64,000 nucleotides of DNA from Magnaporthiopsis rhizophila (Eukaryota > Ascomycota > Sordariomycetes > Magnaporthales > Magnaporthaceae), in contig PYSS01000023.1 in the NCBI GenBank assembly GCA_003049465.1, positions 124,001-188,000 of the forward strand, written 5' to 3'. The notes under the pieces were generated by a model, which was not told the DNA's origin, did not search any database, and saw nothing but the letters and a program-made list of their open reading frames with translations. A program made the position numbers and the translations under genes. Of the stretch, positions 1 to 13,900 are shown one piece after another; position 1 is the first letter of the stretch; every line of letters begins with the position of its first letter.

Positions 1-732
1 AGCTCGACAACCGGCAGTTCAAGTTCGTCATCGACTCGTGCATGTGGGCCAGCAAGCACGACAACCGCGATGTCGAGGCTGCCGGTCTCAACATGTGTCT
101 GGAGCTCATCGTCAACATCGCCGAGAAGACGGACCCTGCTACGGCCAACGCCTTCTTCAACCAGTTCTTCGTCCCGATCCTACAGGATGTCTTCTTCGTG
201 CTCACCGACACGGATCACAAGGCCGGCTTCAAGGCGCAGTCGATGCTGCTCCTTCGCATGTTCTACTTTGTGCATCCGGCCGACGGCACGACGCCAAAGA
301 TCCAGGGCCCGGTCTACCAGCCAGACCAAGCGCCAGCCGGCTCCAGCAACAGGGAGTTCCTCTCCAACTTTGTGGGGACATTGCTCCGCAACGCCTTCTC
401 CAACCTACAAACGTGAGTGTGACAGCAGCGCCTCCCAGACAGCTAACATGCATCTGCTAACTCGATCTTTTCTTTTCAAATACTGCAGTGCTCAGATCGT
501 CGCCTTTGTCGAGAGCCTGTTCACGATGAATACGCAGTACGACAAATTCAGGCTGACGCTCCGAGACTTCCTCATCTCACTGAGAGAGTTTGTCGGTGAC
601 AACACGGAGCTGTACCTGGTGGAGAAGGAGCAGAAGGAGCGCGAGGCCAAGCAGGCCGAGCTCGACCGCCGGTCCAAGGTCAGCGGCCTGATGAAGCCGT
701 CCGAGCTGGAGGCCGAGGACGACGAGTTGTGA
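1..732 (+). CDS. crm1: Exportin-1 (Crm1/Xpo1), C-terminal part
   Basis: Partial at the window start; reading begins with codon 3-5. Exon 3-412, intron 413-488 (GTGAGT...TGCAG, 76 nt, with GCTAAC-type branch points) and final exon 489-732 give the last 217 residues. Crm1 is the Ran-GTP-dependent karyopherin that exports leucine-rich NES cargo through nuclear pores. The fragment carries the conserved C-terminal HEAT-repeat helices (for example MWASKHDNRDVEAAGLNMC and QFFVPILQDVFFVLTD). It ends in the charged tail typical of the family: a run of E/K/R residues, then SGLMKPSELEAEDDEL. Family members are about 1,070 aa, so roughly four fifths lies upstream. The splice junction restores the frame exactly (T codon split AC|T). 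Identification is from recognised sequence and is strong; nothing odd is seen. Confidence 0.95.
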   Translation, partial: SSTTGSSSSSSTRACGPASTTTAMSRLPVSTCVWSSSSTSPRRRTLLRPTPSSTSSSSRSYRMSSSCSPTRITRPASRRSRCCSFACSTLCIRPTARRQRSRARSTSQTKRQPAPATGSSSPTLWGHCSATPSPTYKRECDSSASQTANMHLLTRSFLFKYCSAQIVAFVESLFTMNTQYDKFRLTLRDFLISLREFVGDNTELYLVEKEQKEREAKQAELDRRSKVSGLMKPSELEAEDDEL

Positions 733-3700
733 CTTGGCGAAGAGCTCAGGAACGAATTTGCGCCGAGCCGCGACGGCCTCGACCCATCCTCTTGGGCCGC
801 TACCGCCCAGTCTCAAGACGACTATGGATGGGGGTTCTACGGCCTCTGAAAAATCTGTCAGGCTCGACTGGGTGTGCACTCTCGTCTCTTCTGTCGGGTG
901 GAGTTTTCATTATCTTTGTGCCTGTTGTCGCGTTGTTTAACCATGTAATGATACCAATTAGATGATACTGGCCCCGCAAGACCCCAGATGGAGGGTGTCT
1001 CTCTTGCCCTACGCTGCCATGTTTCGACATGGCCCGAGACCATTTTTTCCCAGGGTATGTTGACTTGATGAACTGGGACGCAGGCGGTGTACCTTGGTGT
1101 CTGTGAGCAGAAGGAGAGGGGCCGATTTGAGAGCATCGAAGCGCAGGCTAAGACAGCCGGCCATGTGACGGGATGGGAAGGATATGGCTAACTTGGTGAT
1201 CATGGACGGTGCAAAAGGTCCACGAGTTTTGATCAGACAAGGAAGCACACATGGCCCAGATCAAACACAGGAAAGGAGGGGGTGGCGAAAGACGTGATGA
1301 AAAAGACGGTACCAAAAAAAGGAATAAAAGGGGGGTGGAGAAGAAGCCAACATTCGACATAGGGTTCGTTAATGTGAAGAATTTTCTAGGTTTTTGATGG
1401 AAAAAAGGACGGTCTCGTTCCTTTTGCCCAAGCATTATTTCCTTTGTTTTTTTACGGTATGGTATGGTATGGTATGGTATGGCACGTATAGTCGCTGGTC
1501 GAAACAGACAGAAGAACACACCAACGAGACACTGACACAGCATGAGATGTCGTGTCACGCCGTTGGGACGGGGCGAGGGACGAGAGACAACCAGCCAGGC
1601 GCCAGAACGCTGCTGTGTTACGGGGTTGTTCTACGCGCGCGCGCGTCTACATATGGCGTTCACGGAGGGCGTTCAGTGTTGCTCCGACGCAGCTTACACT
1701 ACATACAGCACACGGTGATGTGTGTGGTTGTGGCGGCCTAATACGACTAGCCCGTCGCTGACCCATCATCCTATGGGAATACAGGTACACAGTCCGGCGG
1801 CCCAGACTCGCCTGTTGTTTCGCAGGTCTTGCTCCCCTGCGTCCGAACCATGCTTGTTGTCGGGGTGCTTCCTCCCCCTATTTGTGAGGGATACTGTGAG
1901 CGGGGGAGTCAGTCAACTTGGGCACCGCGTTGCACATGTCGCGCGCCCAGACCGTTGCTGTGCTCTGGGGGGGTCGTTTTGTCTTGTCGCGGATATACGC
2001 AGGCGGGACTGGTTGGTTGGCTGGGAGGTTCTGCTGCCTCCCCTCCACAAGGCTGGAGAACCACTAGCTACGAAGACGGGCTTAAAATATGATGCGGTCG
2101 ACGCGGCGCCTACCCAAGGGAGAGAGGCGAGAATGGCTCGTCTTTGCCTAAGCTTGGGGCCGTATGCAGCGAAGGTACAGGTTAAGGTATGCACAACATG
2201 CCCATGGTGTTTCTCGTCCGGGTCCTTCTCACTTCCGCTGTCACATATCCGAGCCAGTCCCCGGAGAGAGAGAAGGACGTCTACGGGTGCCACGGAGATG
2301 TACACACAACACAACGCAAGCAGCTACCGGCCGCCGGTTCACGTATGTCCACGGCAACGTCTCTGACCTGGCTGGCTCGGCTTGCCTGTTTTGATCGTCT
2401 GTGCGTGCGTGTGTGCGTACGCATGTGTGCGACTTGTTGTGCTACTGTGACGCGGAAAACTCCGGTTTGGCTATGTGCTTGGGGGCGTGCATATAAAACG
2501 ACACCCGGGCAGGAGGCAACGACCACATGCAGACACTGCTAGGCGCGAGATGGCGTTCCCTTCGTGCGCTGGCACCCCGGCCAGCCGCCGTTGCTCCGGC
2601 TTCTCGGTCTCGGGGGCGTCTCCGGAGTGAATGACCTGTCTCTCCTTTTTATTTTATTTTATTGCAGCGTTGCAATGGATGGACTTGTTGATCACGGACA
2701 CCTGGTCCAATCTAAGCGGCAGCCTTTAGCACAGCCTGGGTGCGACTCCTCTCTGCCGAGAGGCTGTGGGAAGATGGGCCTACCCTATGCTGTGCAACAA
2801 CCATGAAATCCGTGGCTACCCCTTATTGCCGCGGCTTTTCGGTCTCGCCTCGCCCGTTGTTCGGCCCAGCCATGGCTCACTTTTTCCTCTGATGCAACCT
2901 GCAGGTCGCCCAAAGAGGGAGTCCCATATGTCATGTTTACGTGGCCGTGGTCGTGGTCATGGTCGCTGCCCTGGTGTTCGTTGTACAGTTGCCTCCTCCT
3001 CTCATCTTTCGTCTGCTGGACGGCTACCTGCCTTTAGTTGAGTGTGGATGCCAAATGCCAGTTGCCGTCCTCGCCACCCAATCCCGTTCGCTCCGGGCTC
3101 GGGCTCCGGAGGAGTGGCGAGATGAGCTCTCTCACTCTCTCACGCTCTCGTGCTCTCGTGCTCTGACACCCCATCACGCTGTTCCTTCCCCCTCATCCGG
3201 TTCCCCGTCGCTTGTGCTACCCCCCAGTGCGCACAGATCACGCCTTTGAGCAGGCTGGTCAGCAGCTGGGGTCAATAAAAGAATAGAATGAAAATTTTTC
3301 ATTGTGAGGCCGGTGACTACTATGAGAGAGAAAAAAAAAAAAAAAGAGGGCCCAGAGCAGGGCAAACCGGTGGACAATTTCGTCACACAACATGAGGGGC
3401 TTGGCCAAGCGAGAGGGTCTGGAACCTCGTCGCCAGCCTGTCCTGTCATACAGCCTAAAGATGGGTAGTAGCAGGCAGACAGCTCGCGAACCTAGCGAGA
3501 ATGGCGGTCGTCTGGATGGCAATAACGGAGTTTTGACGTGCGAGCCGAGCGAGCCACGGAGAATATGTTAGCGAGGCAGCCGAGCATATTGGAGGATGGG
3601 TCCCATGCTCTCTCTTCCGAATTGCCTGCGCCTACTCTTTAGCAGGTCAAAAGCCCCGAGGCATAAGCAAAGACCCTGTCCCTGATCCAGCAGATCGGGT

Positions 3701-4854
3701 TCGATTCCTTGTTTTGGGGTTCCCCATGTCTCCTTTTCCATGCTGTGCCGTAAGAATCGGAAGAAGGAAAATGATACGAAGGAGGAGAAAATATGAGAGA
3801 TTACAGGAGAATAAAGGTAGGTCGCCAGCCCGTGCGTTCGGAGCGTGCTGGAAGTAGTCGGCGGCATTGCCGTCGGAAGGCGGGGGCCATATGATGATAT
3901 CCCCGCACCCCACGATGATGAGACGATAAAAATACGGGTAAATACAGATACAGATGAAAGCGAATTAACGAGTGCGAGGGTTAAACCAAGGAAAGCAGCT
4001 TCTGTGAGGGAATCCTCACCTTAGGCCCCCCGCTTCACTCAGCATCGCTTACGCGCCCAGACGCTTGACTGGTGGCCTCGCTCTTTCCTATAACTGAGCC
4101 AGACTATCGGGTTCGCGAGAACCATGATCAACAGCTTACTGTGGAATTCTTGCGGAGTCTGGCAGTTGACACACCGGATACCAAACTCTTGTTTTTTTGG
4201 TAGAGATAAACAGGGCAGGGCTTCCTCGATGGGTTTCGTCTCGTCCTCCCCACCACCACCCACCAGTCTCCGCATGATTTGTGGGAACGGCCTAAAATCT
4301 GACAGTCGCACTTCCTTTTTTCTTCATTTTCCATTTGTTCGCCTTGGAACCATGGTGGAGCAGGAGAGAAGGTGTGTGTGCATGGTGACAGGGTCAAATC
4401 AAACAAGCTGTCCCCGTGGTCAGAGTCGCAGCGGGCAGAAGCAGGAGTGCACCAGCGGCTCGTCACATGAGATGGTTCGGTTTTGCTTGTTTAGCAGGTG
4501 CCCAACCAACCAGACTTTGACTCCGAACGGATCCTCCTTACGAGATCAACGTCTGGTCCGGGGATTGTAGCACGCAAAACGACCCATGAGGGTGCAAATC
4601 CCGGGAGCCTGGTGCGACAGATCACACCAGACAAAAGGACAGTGAGAGCACCGGCATAGCCGCCCTAAACCCGCCCTCACCCAAACGATGCCTGGCGGGT
4701 ACCTGTCACGAAAAGGCGGGATGACAGCACGCAAGGGATGGACGAGGGATTCGTCAACCGGTATGTCGTGATTCCCTCCTCCGCGGCGTCGGGTTGCGGC
4801 CCCTGAGAGTGAGAACCTCTTGGACGCAAGGGAGCAAGCAAAGCTCTCTCGCTC

Positions 4855-4891
<37 letters not shown>

Positions 4892-4893
4892 AA
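733..4893. other. Gene-free tract downstream of crm1
   Basis: About 4.2 kb with no reading frame that looks protein-like. Frames over 100 codons here are compositional accidents, rich in C, R, W and S with no recognisable domain, and none is joined by plausible introns. The stretch contains the crm1 3' UTR, a TATGG microsatellite (1456-1482) and T/A-rich homopolymers. GC is moderate, so this is not a typical AT-rich RIP-mutated block. Confidence 0.6.
1456..1482. repeat. Pentanucleotide microsatellite (GGTAT)5
   Basis: Five perfect copies of GGTAT followed by GG, in the non-coding stretch beyond crm1. It is a simple tandem repeat and likely length-polymorphic between strains. Confidence 0.9.
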
Positions 4894-4932
4894 NNNNCGA
4901 AAGAAAAAAAAAAAAAAAAAAAAAAAAAAAAA
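4857..4932. repeat. Poly-A tracts bracketing a 4-base assembly gap
   Basis: A32 (4857-4888), a short GGGAA, four N (4894-4897), CGAAAG, then A29 (4904-4932). The tracts on both sides suggest that a long A-run interrupted assembly here. Length and exact sequence should be treated as unknown. Confidence 0.9.
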
Positions 4933-7900
4933 CAATGGGTAACGAACCCGAGCGAGTGGGCATGTCCAAAGGAGGAGCGAGCAAGATTTGCAAGCAAAGT
5001 CAGGCTGGCTGACTTTGCCGGCCGGGACTGTTCCCAAGAAACCAGACGGACCGGTGACTGTTTGACCAGGGTCGCTGATTGAGCTTACGCTTTTACCGGG
5101 CTTGGGCTCGTTCGTGTAGGGTTGCAAATTTTCTTGGCTGATGAGGAAAGCGGTTAGTGCTTTGGTGATGGGGAAAAAGGACTCTGCAGCCTCTGTGACG
5201 AGACCCGCAGATCTGGGCCCTCCAGGGGGTTGCCCAACGCACGCCCAGGGAGGGAGTGTGGCTGTTGGTTGTGAAGGGAGAGACAAACGGGGTGGGTATG
5301 TAGAAACAGGGGTTATTTGTTGTCTTTTTTTTTTTTTTCCTTGATCAGCACCCAAGAAATAGCACAATTTGAGAGTGGTAGTCCGTGGCGAACCCATGGC
5401 GGGCTGAGACAGGCCCGGGCAACACGCATACGCACCTGCACGCCCCTCATCAGCCCAGCCAACGACCACAGCCGAGGGTCTTTCCCAGCTGCAGGCGACG
5501 CCGAATCCGGCAGTCTCGGGATTTGCACTCTTGGCCGCGGATTGGTCGGCACACTCGGACACGTCTTGGCTTGGCAGACAAGACACACACAGAGAAACAC
5601 AGAGGAGAGAAAGACAGACCATGGACCAGCTGCCTCGTTTCTTTGCCCCAGGGTGGCGGTTTATACAGACTCGACACAAACAAGACATGTCCGGTGCCGC
5701 ATGTACATACAGACATGCCATACGTAGTCTACAGTAGGCATAGCATGTGGTAACAGATCATAAACACGCTACCAGACGGACCTCCAGTCCTGCGGAGGAA
5801 CGGAGCGGAGTGGACACGCCCATTTGGAATGCCCTTGCTGATCGGCACGCTGCATGCAGGACCTTGCAGCTGGTTTTAACTCCAACAGGGGACTGGCTGA
5901 CTACGTTTGGTAGCAAGAGCTGGGAGGCAATAAAACAAACGAAACTGAAGCATCCACGATGATAGCATCGGCCAATGCCCTCCACGAGACCGTATTTGAT
6001 GCCTCAAAACGAAGAAGAAAAAAAGCAGATATCCGATAGAGTCAGGGAGTGGAGATGATGAAAAAAGAGAATGTCAGGGAACAGGGACATTCCAGGTGAG
6101 TAATAATACCAGGAGAAAAAAGGCGCCCGCCCAGACATGCATGTAGACGTTGCTTTTTTTGCTGCACCTCGAAAAGAGACAAAACCACCAAATGCTGATC
6201 TCCATTCCCTCACAAGGGGGAAATACGAGAAAATACGAGAGGATTAGCATTACGCTTGCAATACCATATCCCATCCATCTTTTTATTATTTTTTTATTTT
6301 TTATTTTTTTTTAACGCACGAAACATTGAAGAGGCGCGCGGGCGCTGCATGTAAACGGCGCATTCATTGTTGCCACGCACAACTTTTGGCCACCCCCAGA
6401 GTAGAGTGCGGGGGAGCCCATCCGATGTGGAGACCATGACCAGGAAAAAAAATCTCCCTTTTCAGCTCAACTCTCAACCTGGCCCTTCCCCACAAGCCCA
6501 ACAAGGCCCCGAACCCCGAACGGGCAGGCATCCTCAGGTTCAACTGCGCCCATGCCCATGGATGTAAGCTGGTGGCACGACGGATGGAGACGAGGGAAAG
6601 AGAACTCAGCCCCCTTTTCTTTTCTTTTCTTTTTCGGTCTTTTCTTTCTTTTTTCTTTTTTTTTTTTTTTTTTTTTTTTTCCTTTCTTTTCCAACAGACA
6701 CGCCCTTTGTGAACCTGACGCCGTCTCGCTTGGCAATAGTAGAACGGCGACGTGCTAGCCTTTACGAGGATAAGCGGTTCGGAAGGCTGGCGATGTTTGG
6801 TCAGACGCAGCGCACGCCACTCAAAATGTTGTGACACTCACTAGCAAAATCCGTCAAAAGTCAAAGTCGAAAGTCAAAGCCCACCGTTGAGCCGCACTAC
6901 AGCACTGCTACATATCATTTGCCAACGAAAATCAGTTTTTTTCTTTTCTATTTTTTTTTCTTCTTCTTCTTCTTATTGCCACATTCTGACACAAGCGTCC
7001 AAATAAACTCGACGCCTTCGCAGGGCACCGTGCTTCTCACCTTTGATGACGTTCCCATCAAAGAGCCAGGTCCCCGGTCGTCTCTCTCTTTTCCTCCCCT
7101 TTTTAGCATCAAAAAAGAGGCGCGCGCTCTAGCTCGCCTCTTTTTGTGGGTGGAGGAAAAACTGGACCCGACTTCGCTCGTCCCGCGACCACCCTTGCCC
7201 TAAGGGGTTCAGGGGAGCCAAGGCGGGCCGAGGTAATGGCAGGGAACAAGGGGTGAACGGACCATGGGCGAGCTGTGCAATGTCGCTTCTTCGTGAACTG
7301 GCCAATCGAGAGGCAGATCGGAGAAAATGTTTGGACCTGGCTTTGAAAATCTTCACTTACCGGAGCGAGCCAAGAAGGAGCTTTTGTTAAGGAGAAAAGG
7401 ACGATTAAAAAAAAAAAAAAAAAGCAAGTATTGAAATATTACTTAGCAATTAAGGGAAAAAGGGAGACGAGATCAACGGTTACGACGTTGAGGGGCAAAT
7501 ATTGATGCCAAAGCGTTTTTTCCCTGCCAGCCACAGCCAGATCGAAGTTGGGACGGAAGGGTGCATGGACATGACCAACCAGATGATGTCTCGTTGCTCA
7601 GGATATCGACACAATGGAATGGAAGAAGCTGCAACCTGCAGGGTCTAGGCTGCCGTCAGAAACATGCGGAAATGAATAGACTATCGATTTCGACGTCGGT
7701 CGCCGCAGGCAGCAGAAACCACCCGACAAAGATCCCGGTGAGTCAAACCAACCTAACCACTTTCCCACCACCGAACACGCACTCTCATTTTCGCTGCTTT
7801 CACGATCCCGATGACTGCCCTGGCCGCCACCGACGTCTTCGGTGGGGAGTAACAAGGCAGGGCAGGGCAGGGCAGGGCAGGGCAGGGCAGGGCAGGGCAG

Positions 7901-10900
7901 GGCAGGGCAGGCAAGGCGCCCCTTGATCAGGTGTGGAACCAAGAGAGAAAAAAAAAGGTCGATCCGATCGCCCCATGCTCTCGGCTCGCGACTTTTTGTC
8001 AGTCCCCGAAGACCCGCCGCCAATATCAAAACGGGGATAGCCTAAAGATGAAGAGAAGAAGCAAGAAAAAAAAAAGTACGCCATCCCAATTCCAGACAAA
8101 GCAATTTCTTTTTCCAGCGTGGCGTGACGCCCACACCACATCTCCTTCCTGCCACGGGACTTAACTTGCTCCCCTCTGCGTCAGTGCGTAATAGAATGGG
8201 CAGACGAACGAACGGTGCTCTCCGGATCGTGTCAGTATCGTATCGTTCCTGGGCAACTCCACGAACCACCACCGCCAGCCCCTCCTGACACCGGCCGGCG
8301 AAATCCCCAGCCACGCGCGGGACCCTGAGAGCCAAATCTAGATTGGGGAATCACACATCACAAGGTAGGCAACGCACATAGGCAGACCTCTCTGCCTTTC
8401 AACTCTCCGACAAGTGCTATACCCGTCCCCGTCGGCTATGGGTAGACACCGAGCTAGCTCCCATCCCCTATCATCATTTTTTCTGCCGGCAGGCAACCAA
8501 GATATCACTTTTTGCTAGGCCCGATTCTGTCATCCATTCAGCCCGTCCGCCGACCAATCCCTGATCCATGCCATCATCCACCAGAACAAAGATGCGGGGA
8601 CGAAAACCTGCCCCGGGTGGTGTCCCTTGCACAAAATGATCATCCCCACCGTGTATGAAAAAGTCGTATCCAGCCAATGAGGAGGCCGGGACAAAAAGAT
8701 AACGACAGTCTTGGCGTACATAGACGGAGGGACAATCAAACGAGCGAGTCCAGCCAATTGCGCGATTGTCCAGGGTGCGGGATGGACCGAGCCTATCACC
8801 TATCTCAGTTTTCTGTTTTGCTTGGGGATTTGTCCTTTCCCTATCTCCATCTGTCTCTTTCCTCTGTACTATCTCTCTCCCTTTATAATCTACCTACCTA
8901 CCTAGGTAGTCGGTGGAGACCACTCCCCTCCTATAGTTCTTTTGACCTGCATAATATCGGCGATTTGCTTTTGAGAGTGCCATCGTCCAACGATGCGGGC
9001 GAGATGAACCAAGAGAACAAAAAAAAGGTAATCAACGAGAGCCGCCTGCGCTAGTGCTAGTGAGACCGGTCAGTCCTCAAGCCCTTGACCTGACACCCGC
9101 ACTGATGGAGGGTGAGATGATGGGGACGAAAAAAAAAAAATTTTAAAAAATTTGCCTATATTAATATAATATATAATAATGAAGGAGGCAAAAACAACAG
9201 CCCAACCCAGCCCCAGCCCATAGAGAACGCTAGGCCGAAAAAGATGTGATCGATGTCGCCGTGCCCACCGATCGGCACACACACACTTTTGCTAGCTAGG
9301 ATGGAAGGGGCTGGGATATCCAGAGTGCCTGGGCATGGAGGATCATTTGCCCTGCCCTGCATGTGTCTCTCTTTTACTTGGCCGAGGGTGGCGGCCTCCA
9401 GACAAAGAAAGGTGTGCCGTCCGCCCGCCAGCCTGATTGGCTCGACGGGCTTTTGTCGACTTAGCCTGGCTGCTTTTGTCGCAAGTTTGATCCGGGGACA
9501 TTTGGCTTTTCTTCTTCATGCCGCTTGTCTGCCTGCCGCACCCCTTGCTAACCTTGCCTAGTAACCGAACCTCATGTGGTTGGATCAGCGTCTCGCCACG
9601 CTTGACCATGGGCAACGACGGTGGTCCGTGATGAGGCCCGTCCGTCCGTCTGTTCGTCCCTACATCCGATGGCAGATGCAGAGAGAAAAAAAAAAAAAAA
9701 AAGAAGCAATTAACGGATATTTTTGTTTAGTAATGACAAATGGTTCCCATCCATACATATCCATGGCGCTAAAAAAAAAAAAACCAAATCACGCGCGGGC
9801 AGCAGAAACATTCGCGTCGGAATTACGCAAGGAGGAAAGAAATGGCGCTATTTGGGACCAGCTGACCGGCAGGGGCTAGGTAGAATTTGAATCTTTGGAG
9901 ATGGGTGAGGTGGTAGATGGGTCTCCACACACCAGTTTGGCTTCGGGTTTCAGCGCGGGCTCAACAATGACGGGCGACGACAATGACGCCGACGACGACG
10001 GACTATCGAAGGTTGTGTGTGTTGCAAAAGTCCCTAACAAAGCGAGGGCTGGCTAGCTGGCTGCCGGTCTTGTGGAAAAAAAGAAACGGCTCCACTCTAG
10101 GTGGGCGAAGAGAGAACGCTCCACAATCAAAACGGACAGTCCCGAGCTCAGGTTTGTCTGGGGATGGTCCCCACCTAGCCGGCCCCACCTCCTTCCTAAT
10201 TCTCTCATATCTCCATTTATTTTCTTTTTTTATCCATATCATTTTTTTTACTCTATTCCTCCCTGTCGTGTTGCTTCAGGTGGGGTTTTCTCTTTGCGTG
10301 TGGCACACAACTGGGGTCGGCTCTGGCAGCACCAAGTTCTCCTACCCACCACCACCCACCAGTCCCTGATGTAGTAGCAAGCGTCATCCACCACGGTCAG
10401 GGTTGGTGCCAAGCCCAATGTGGCCATCCGGGGAGGGAGCAGGCCGGTCGAGCGAGAGGGCAATGGACTTCAACAAACGAGCCAACCATATGCCTTGGAC
10501 CGCCGTTGCTGCAGCAAGCACCTTTCATGCAGCTAGCCATTCTTCTTCCCTTCCGCCTCGCCCTTTCGTTCGTTCCTCTTGACCATGGTGACGCTCGGAT
10601 GAGTTCGTTTCGTTCGCCGTTATTCATCCCCCGGCCCTTGCCCCTGCATCGGTCGCCAACGTGGGAGCAGATGAGGCGTCAGTCGGGACGAGGTCCCCCC
10701 GATGTGACAGGTAGGATGGATGATGGTTGTGATGTGTCGGAGCCAGAGATGGGACGGCCGTCGGCCCAACCGCCTAGATTGGGGTTACCTAAGTCCTACG
10801 ACGTCGATGCGCCGCTGGTGGAGCGGACGATCAGGCAGAGCTCCAGCAATGCGCTGCCGCCAGCAGATGGACGAGATGCGAAATGCCGTCACTCACCCAA

Positions 10901-13900
10901 ACCGCCTGTCCTCGGCCGGTGGCGAGCGGGACAGAATAGCCGAGCGGGGAGCTACATCAATGACGCTAACGGGCAGCCAGCACAGCCAGCCATGCCGCCG
11001 CCGCCAGTAGTATAATCGGGTGAGAGGAGGAGGGTGAGGCGACGAGCGAAGCACATTCTGCAGGTAGTAGCACCTTGCCTTGTTTCGGTAGGTCCTGATA
11101 TCAGTTCCGCCATCGAAGCGACGTTAATGCGAAATGCTGAAAAGGTGTGGCCCTCCACGCCCTTCCATGTTTCGCCACTTGGCAACCAATATCAAAAAGA
11201 CACAGTTGCATCCTGCCGAGAGATAAGGCGTTTTATTGAGTTGAGGCCAAAACAACAGCGATCTGGTGTGTGTGTGTATGGGGATGTACAATAGAGGAGA
11301 CGACGTGCTCGACTCTTTTCTGCGGTGGAGGCATCACGGGAGACCTCCATATGCTGTGGATTTCCCCACCCCCACAGGCACGGGAGAAGAACAGACGGAC
11401 GGGGCGTCGATATCGACAGATCCACTCGAGATCCGCGGGGTCCAGGAAGACCGAGACAGCGCCTATTTTCCTTCTCACTTGCCGTTCACCATTTCACGCG
11501 TGAGTGTGCCGTGGGTGGATTGGAGGGACGGCGTATGTAACGCTGCCGACCTAACGTAACTTGGTTTTTTTTTTTCTTCCTTTTCGCCTGACAACGCTCG
11601 CCCCACGACCCTCAATCCTTGGGGCAGGATTAACCTATCGCGTTGCGTGAGCATCGAGGTTTTCATCACAGCACTAAGGCTAGTCTGTTCTGTGAGCCAG
11701 CCACTGACGAGTGTGCTTCCAACCAGAATGGGGCAGCATCCCGAGGACTGGAAAGGGACTCCCGGATCTACTCATTGCGTGGAGTCCACCAAAAGGGAAA
11801 AACCTAAAAGAAAGAAACACCAAACCAAGCCCCGGCCCCAACTCAGCCCTCCAATACTTTCCTCAGCTTCCGTGAGATTCGTCGGCCGGCCGGGGCAGAG
11901 GCGAAAAAAACAGACCAGGTGGCAGATCTTCAGGACGCTACTGCGGGAAGAGAGTCTGTGAAAGGGGCATCACCAGAGAGGGCGGGCAGGCGGGTGGCGA
12001 CTAGGTAAAACTGTGGAACCGCTCTCTTCCTATACAGCACAGCGCCGGCCAGCCGACATGCTGCTGCGTGATGGCCTTCCACCGGGGCTGGTTATTGGCT
12101 GCATCATGTGCCAGCCAAAACGTGTAAGAGGAGCCGAGCCAAGAGAGAAAACAGAAACCAGAGGGAGAGGAGACGCGCATGCGAAGGAGGCGGATAGTGC
12201 GTATTGTGAGTGCGTGTGTGTGAGTGGGCGGGAGAGTGGATGTGTTCTCCTGTTGGGTTAAGTGTGCGGCGGGCTGCTCCTCCGTCGCCCCCCCCGGCCA
12301 CGACGGCACAAATCAGCAGCGTCCGTTTGCTGCTGGCTGTCGGGGTAGTGTAATGCCAAGCGGCGATGCGCTGCTCCTCCGCTTCCTCGCAGCAGCAGCA
12401 GCCCACCCAAACCCGTTGCACGGCGTACTGCATCCGGCTAGGCTGTATGCCGGGCACGCCTTGGAGGGAGGGAAACCCGAGAGGGAGGGTGACGAGGAGC
12501 ATGGCCAGGGTCAGAAGGCGGCGTTGGGAGGGGAAAGAAAAAAAGCAAAGACAAGAAAAAAAAAGGTGATAGATCCATGTCTGCTGCACGTCGAGGTGAA
12601 AACAGCTTAGCGCCCCTCACAAGTTTAGCCTAGCACACAGACCCCGAGGGTGGCCTTGTTCGTGTTAGCCCGTTTCGGTGATGAAGGATTCATTCACATT
12701 TTCTCCTGGGGTTTTGGTGATCGGATTGACGTACGGGCGCACGTAGCGTGTAATTTTCTGGGCAGGCAAGCAGGCAGGCAAGGCAGGCAGAGTCACCGCA
12801 CCGTGGCAACAAAGGAGGGGCAAGAAGAAGAAGAAGAAAAAAAAAAGAAGGGTGTCACAGACGTGCGTGGTTCGCAAGACAGGCAACATGATCCTTTCTG
12901 GTATCCCCGGCTCGGATGGCGTGGCTGGCGGAGCTGCAATGTCTCTCCTCTCCTGCAGCTCGCTGAAAGTAGAAGAAGAGATGGCAGGCAGGCGAGACTC
13001 GGACTCGTCCAGATGCCCGTCACTCCTCCAACGCAACGCAACCCCCGAGGTGCCGCCTCATCTGCTAATTTGGCGAATGAAAGCCGTCCTATCGGGGCCG
13101 ACAGACACGTCACAGAAGAGTACATTACAAGGCAGAACCCTGGCCGTCCATGATCTCAGGGTCGTTACGGTAGCATCGCGGCATTCGGCAGTGAAAGCGA
13201 CGATCCTGGGCGGGTTGTTTGTTGCGAGCCTAAACGACGCTTGACAAATGGGGAGGCAGCTTCGGCGAATGGTGACCAAGGAGGAGCCATGTTCGGGCTA
13301 TTGCCAGGTACTGGTCCGGGTTGGAAAAAAAAAAAAAAAAAAAAAAAAAAACTACGCTAGCAGGTTTTGCTTGCTGCCTCCGAAGCACCAGCTGAAGCTG
13401 GAAACGAAGCTGGAACGTCGTCATTTCCCCAGACTCTGGCGTTTCTTTTGATCGAGTGACTCCCTCGGTCACCTTGATGAGCAATTGATGCCACGCATGT
13501 TTCTTCGTGTGTTGATTTGATTACCCTTGAGCAAAAGGGTGCCTACCGATGATGCAGGCATCTCTGATCTCGGCGAAAAATGCCAGCCTGTCCGTTGCTT
13601 TGCAAATTGTCGCTCCCTCCCCCTCTTTTTCTTGTCTTGGAGCCCCTCGCAAGGGCGCCCAATGATTTTCAACCGAGGAGGCCGTTTGTAGCGACTTGCA
13701 GCAAGATGGATTATAAGCCCGGGAAGCGAATACGGGATAGTGATACACTGGATGCCTCAATCTACGAGAAATGCCCCGTTGGTCATGCAAGGGAGACTGA
13801 GGAGAGACGGCTGGGGGCCATGCGCTCTCAAACAAAACACGCCTGAGAAAAATGGCCGAACCGGAGAGGATGTCCAGGACAAAAAAAAAAAAATAAAAAA

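Noticed and set aside
3650..3730. tRNA-like GGGTTCGATTCC on the plus strand
   Set aside because: Flanking bases do not form a T stem and no A-box or acceptor stem is present.
4546..5721. 391-codon minus-strand open frame
   Set aside because: It crosses an assembly gap, contains long poly-Phe from a T-run, has Cys/Ser/Pro-rich noise composition and no domain.
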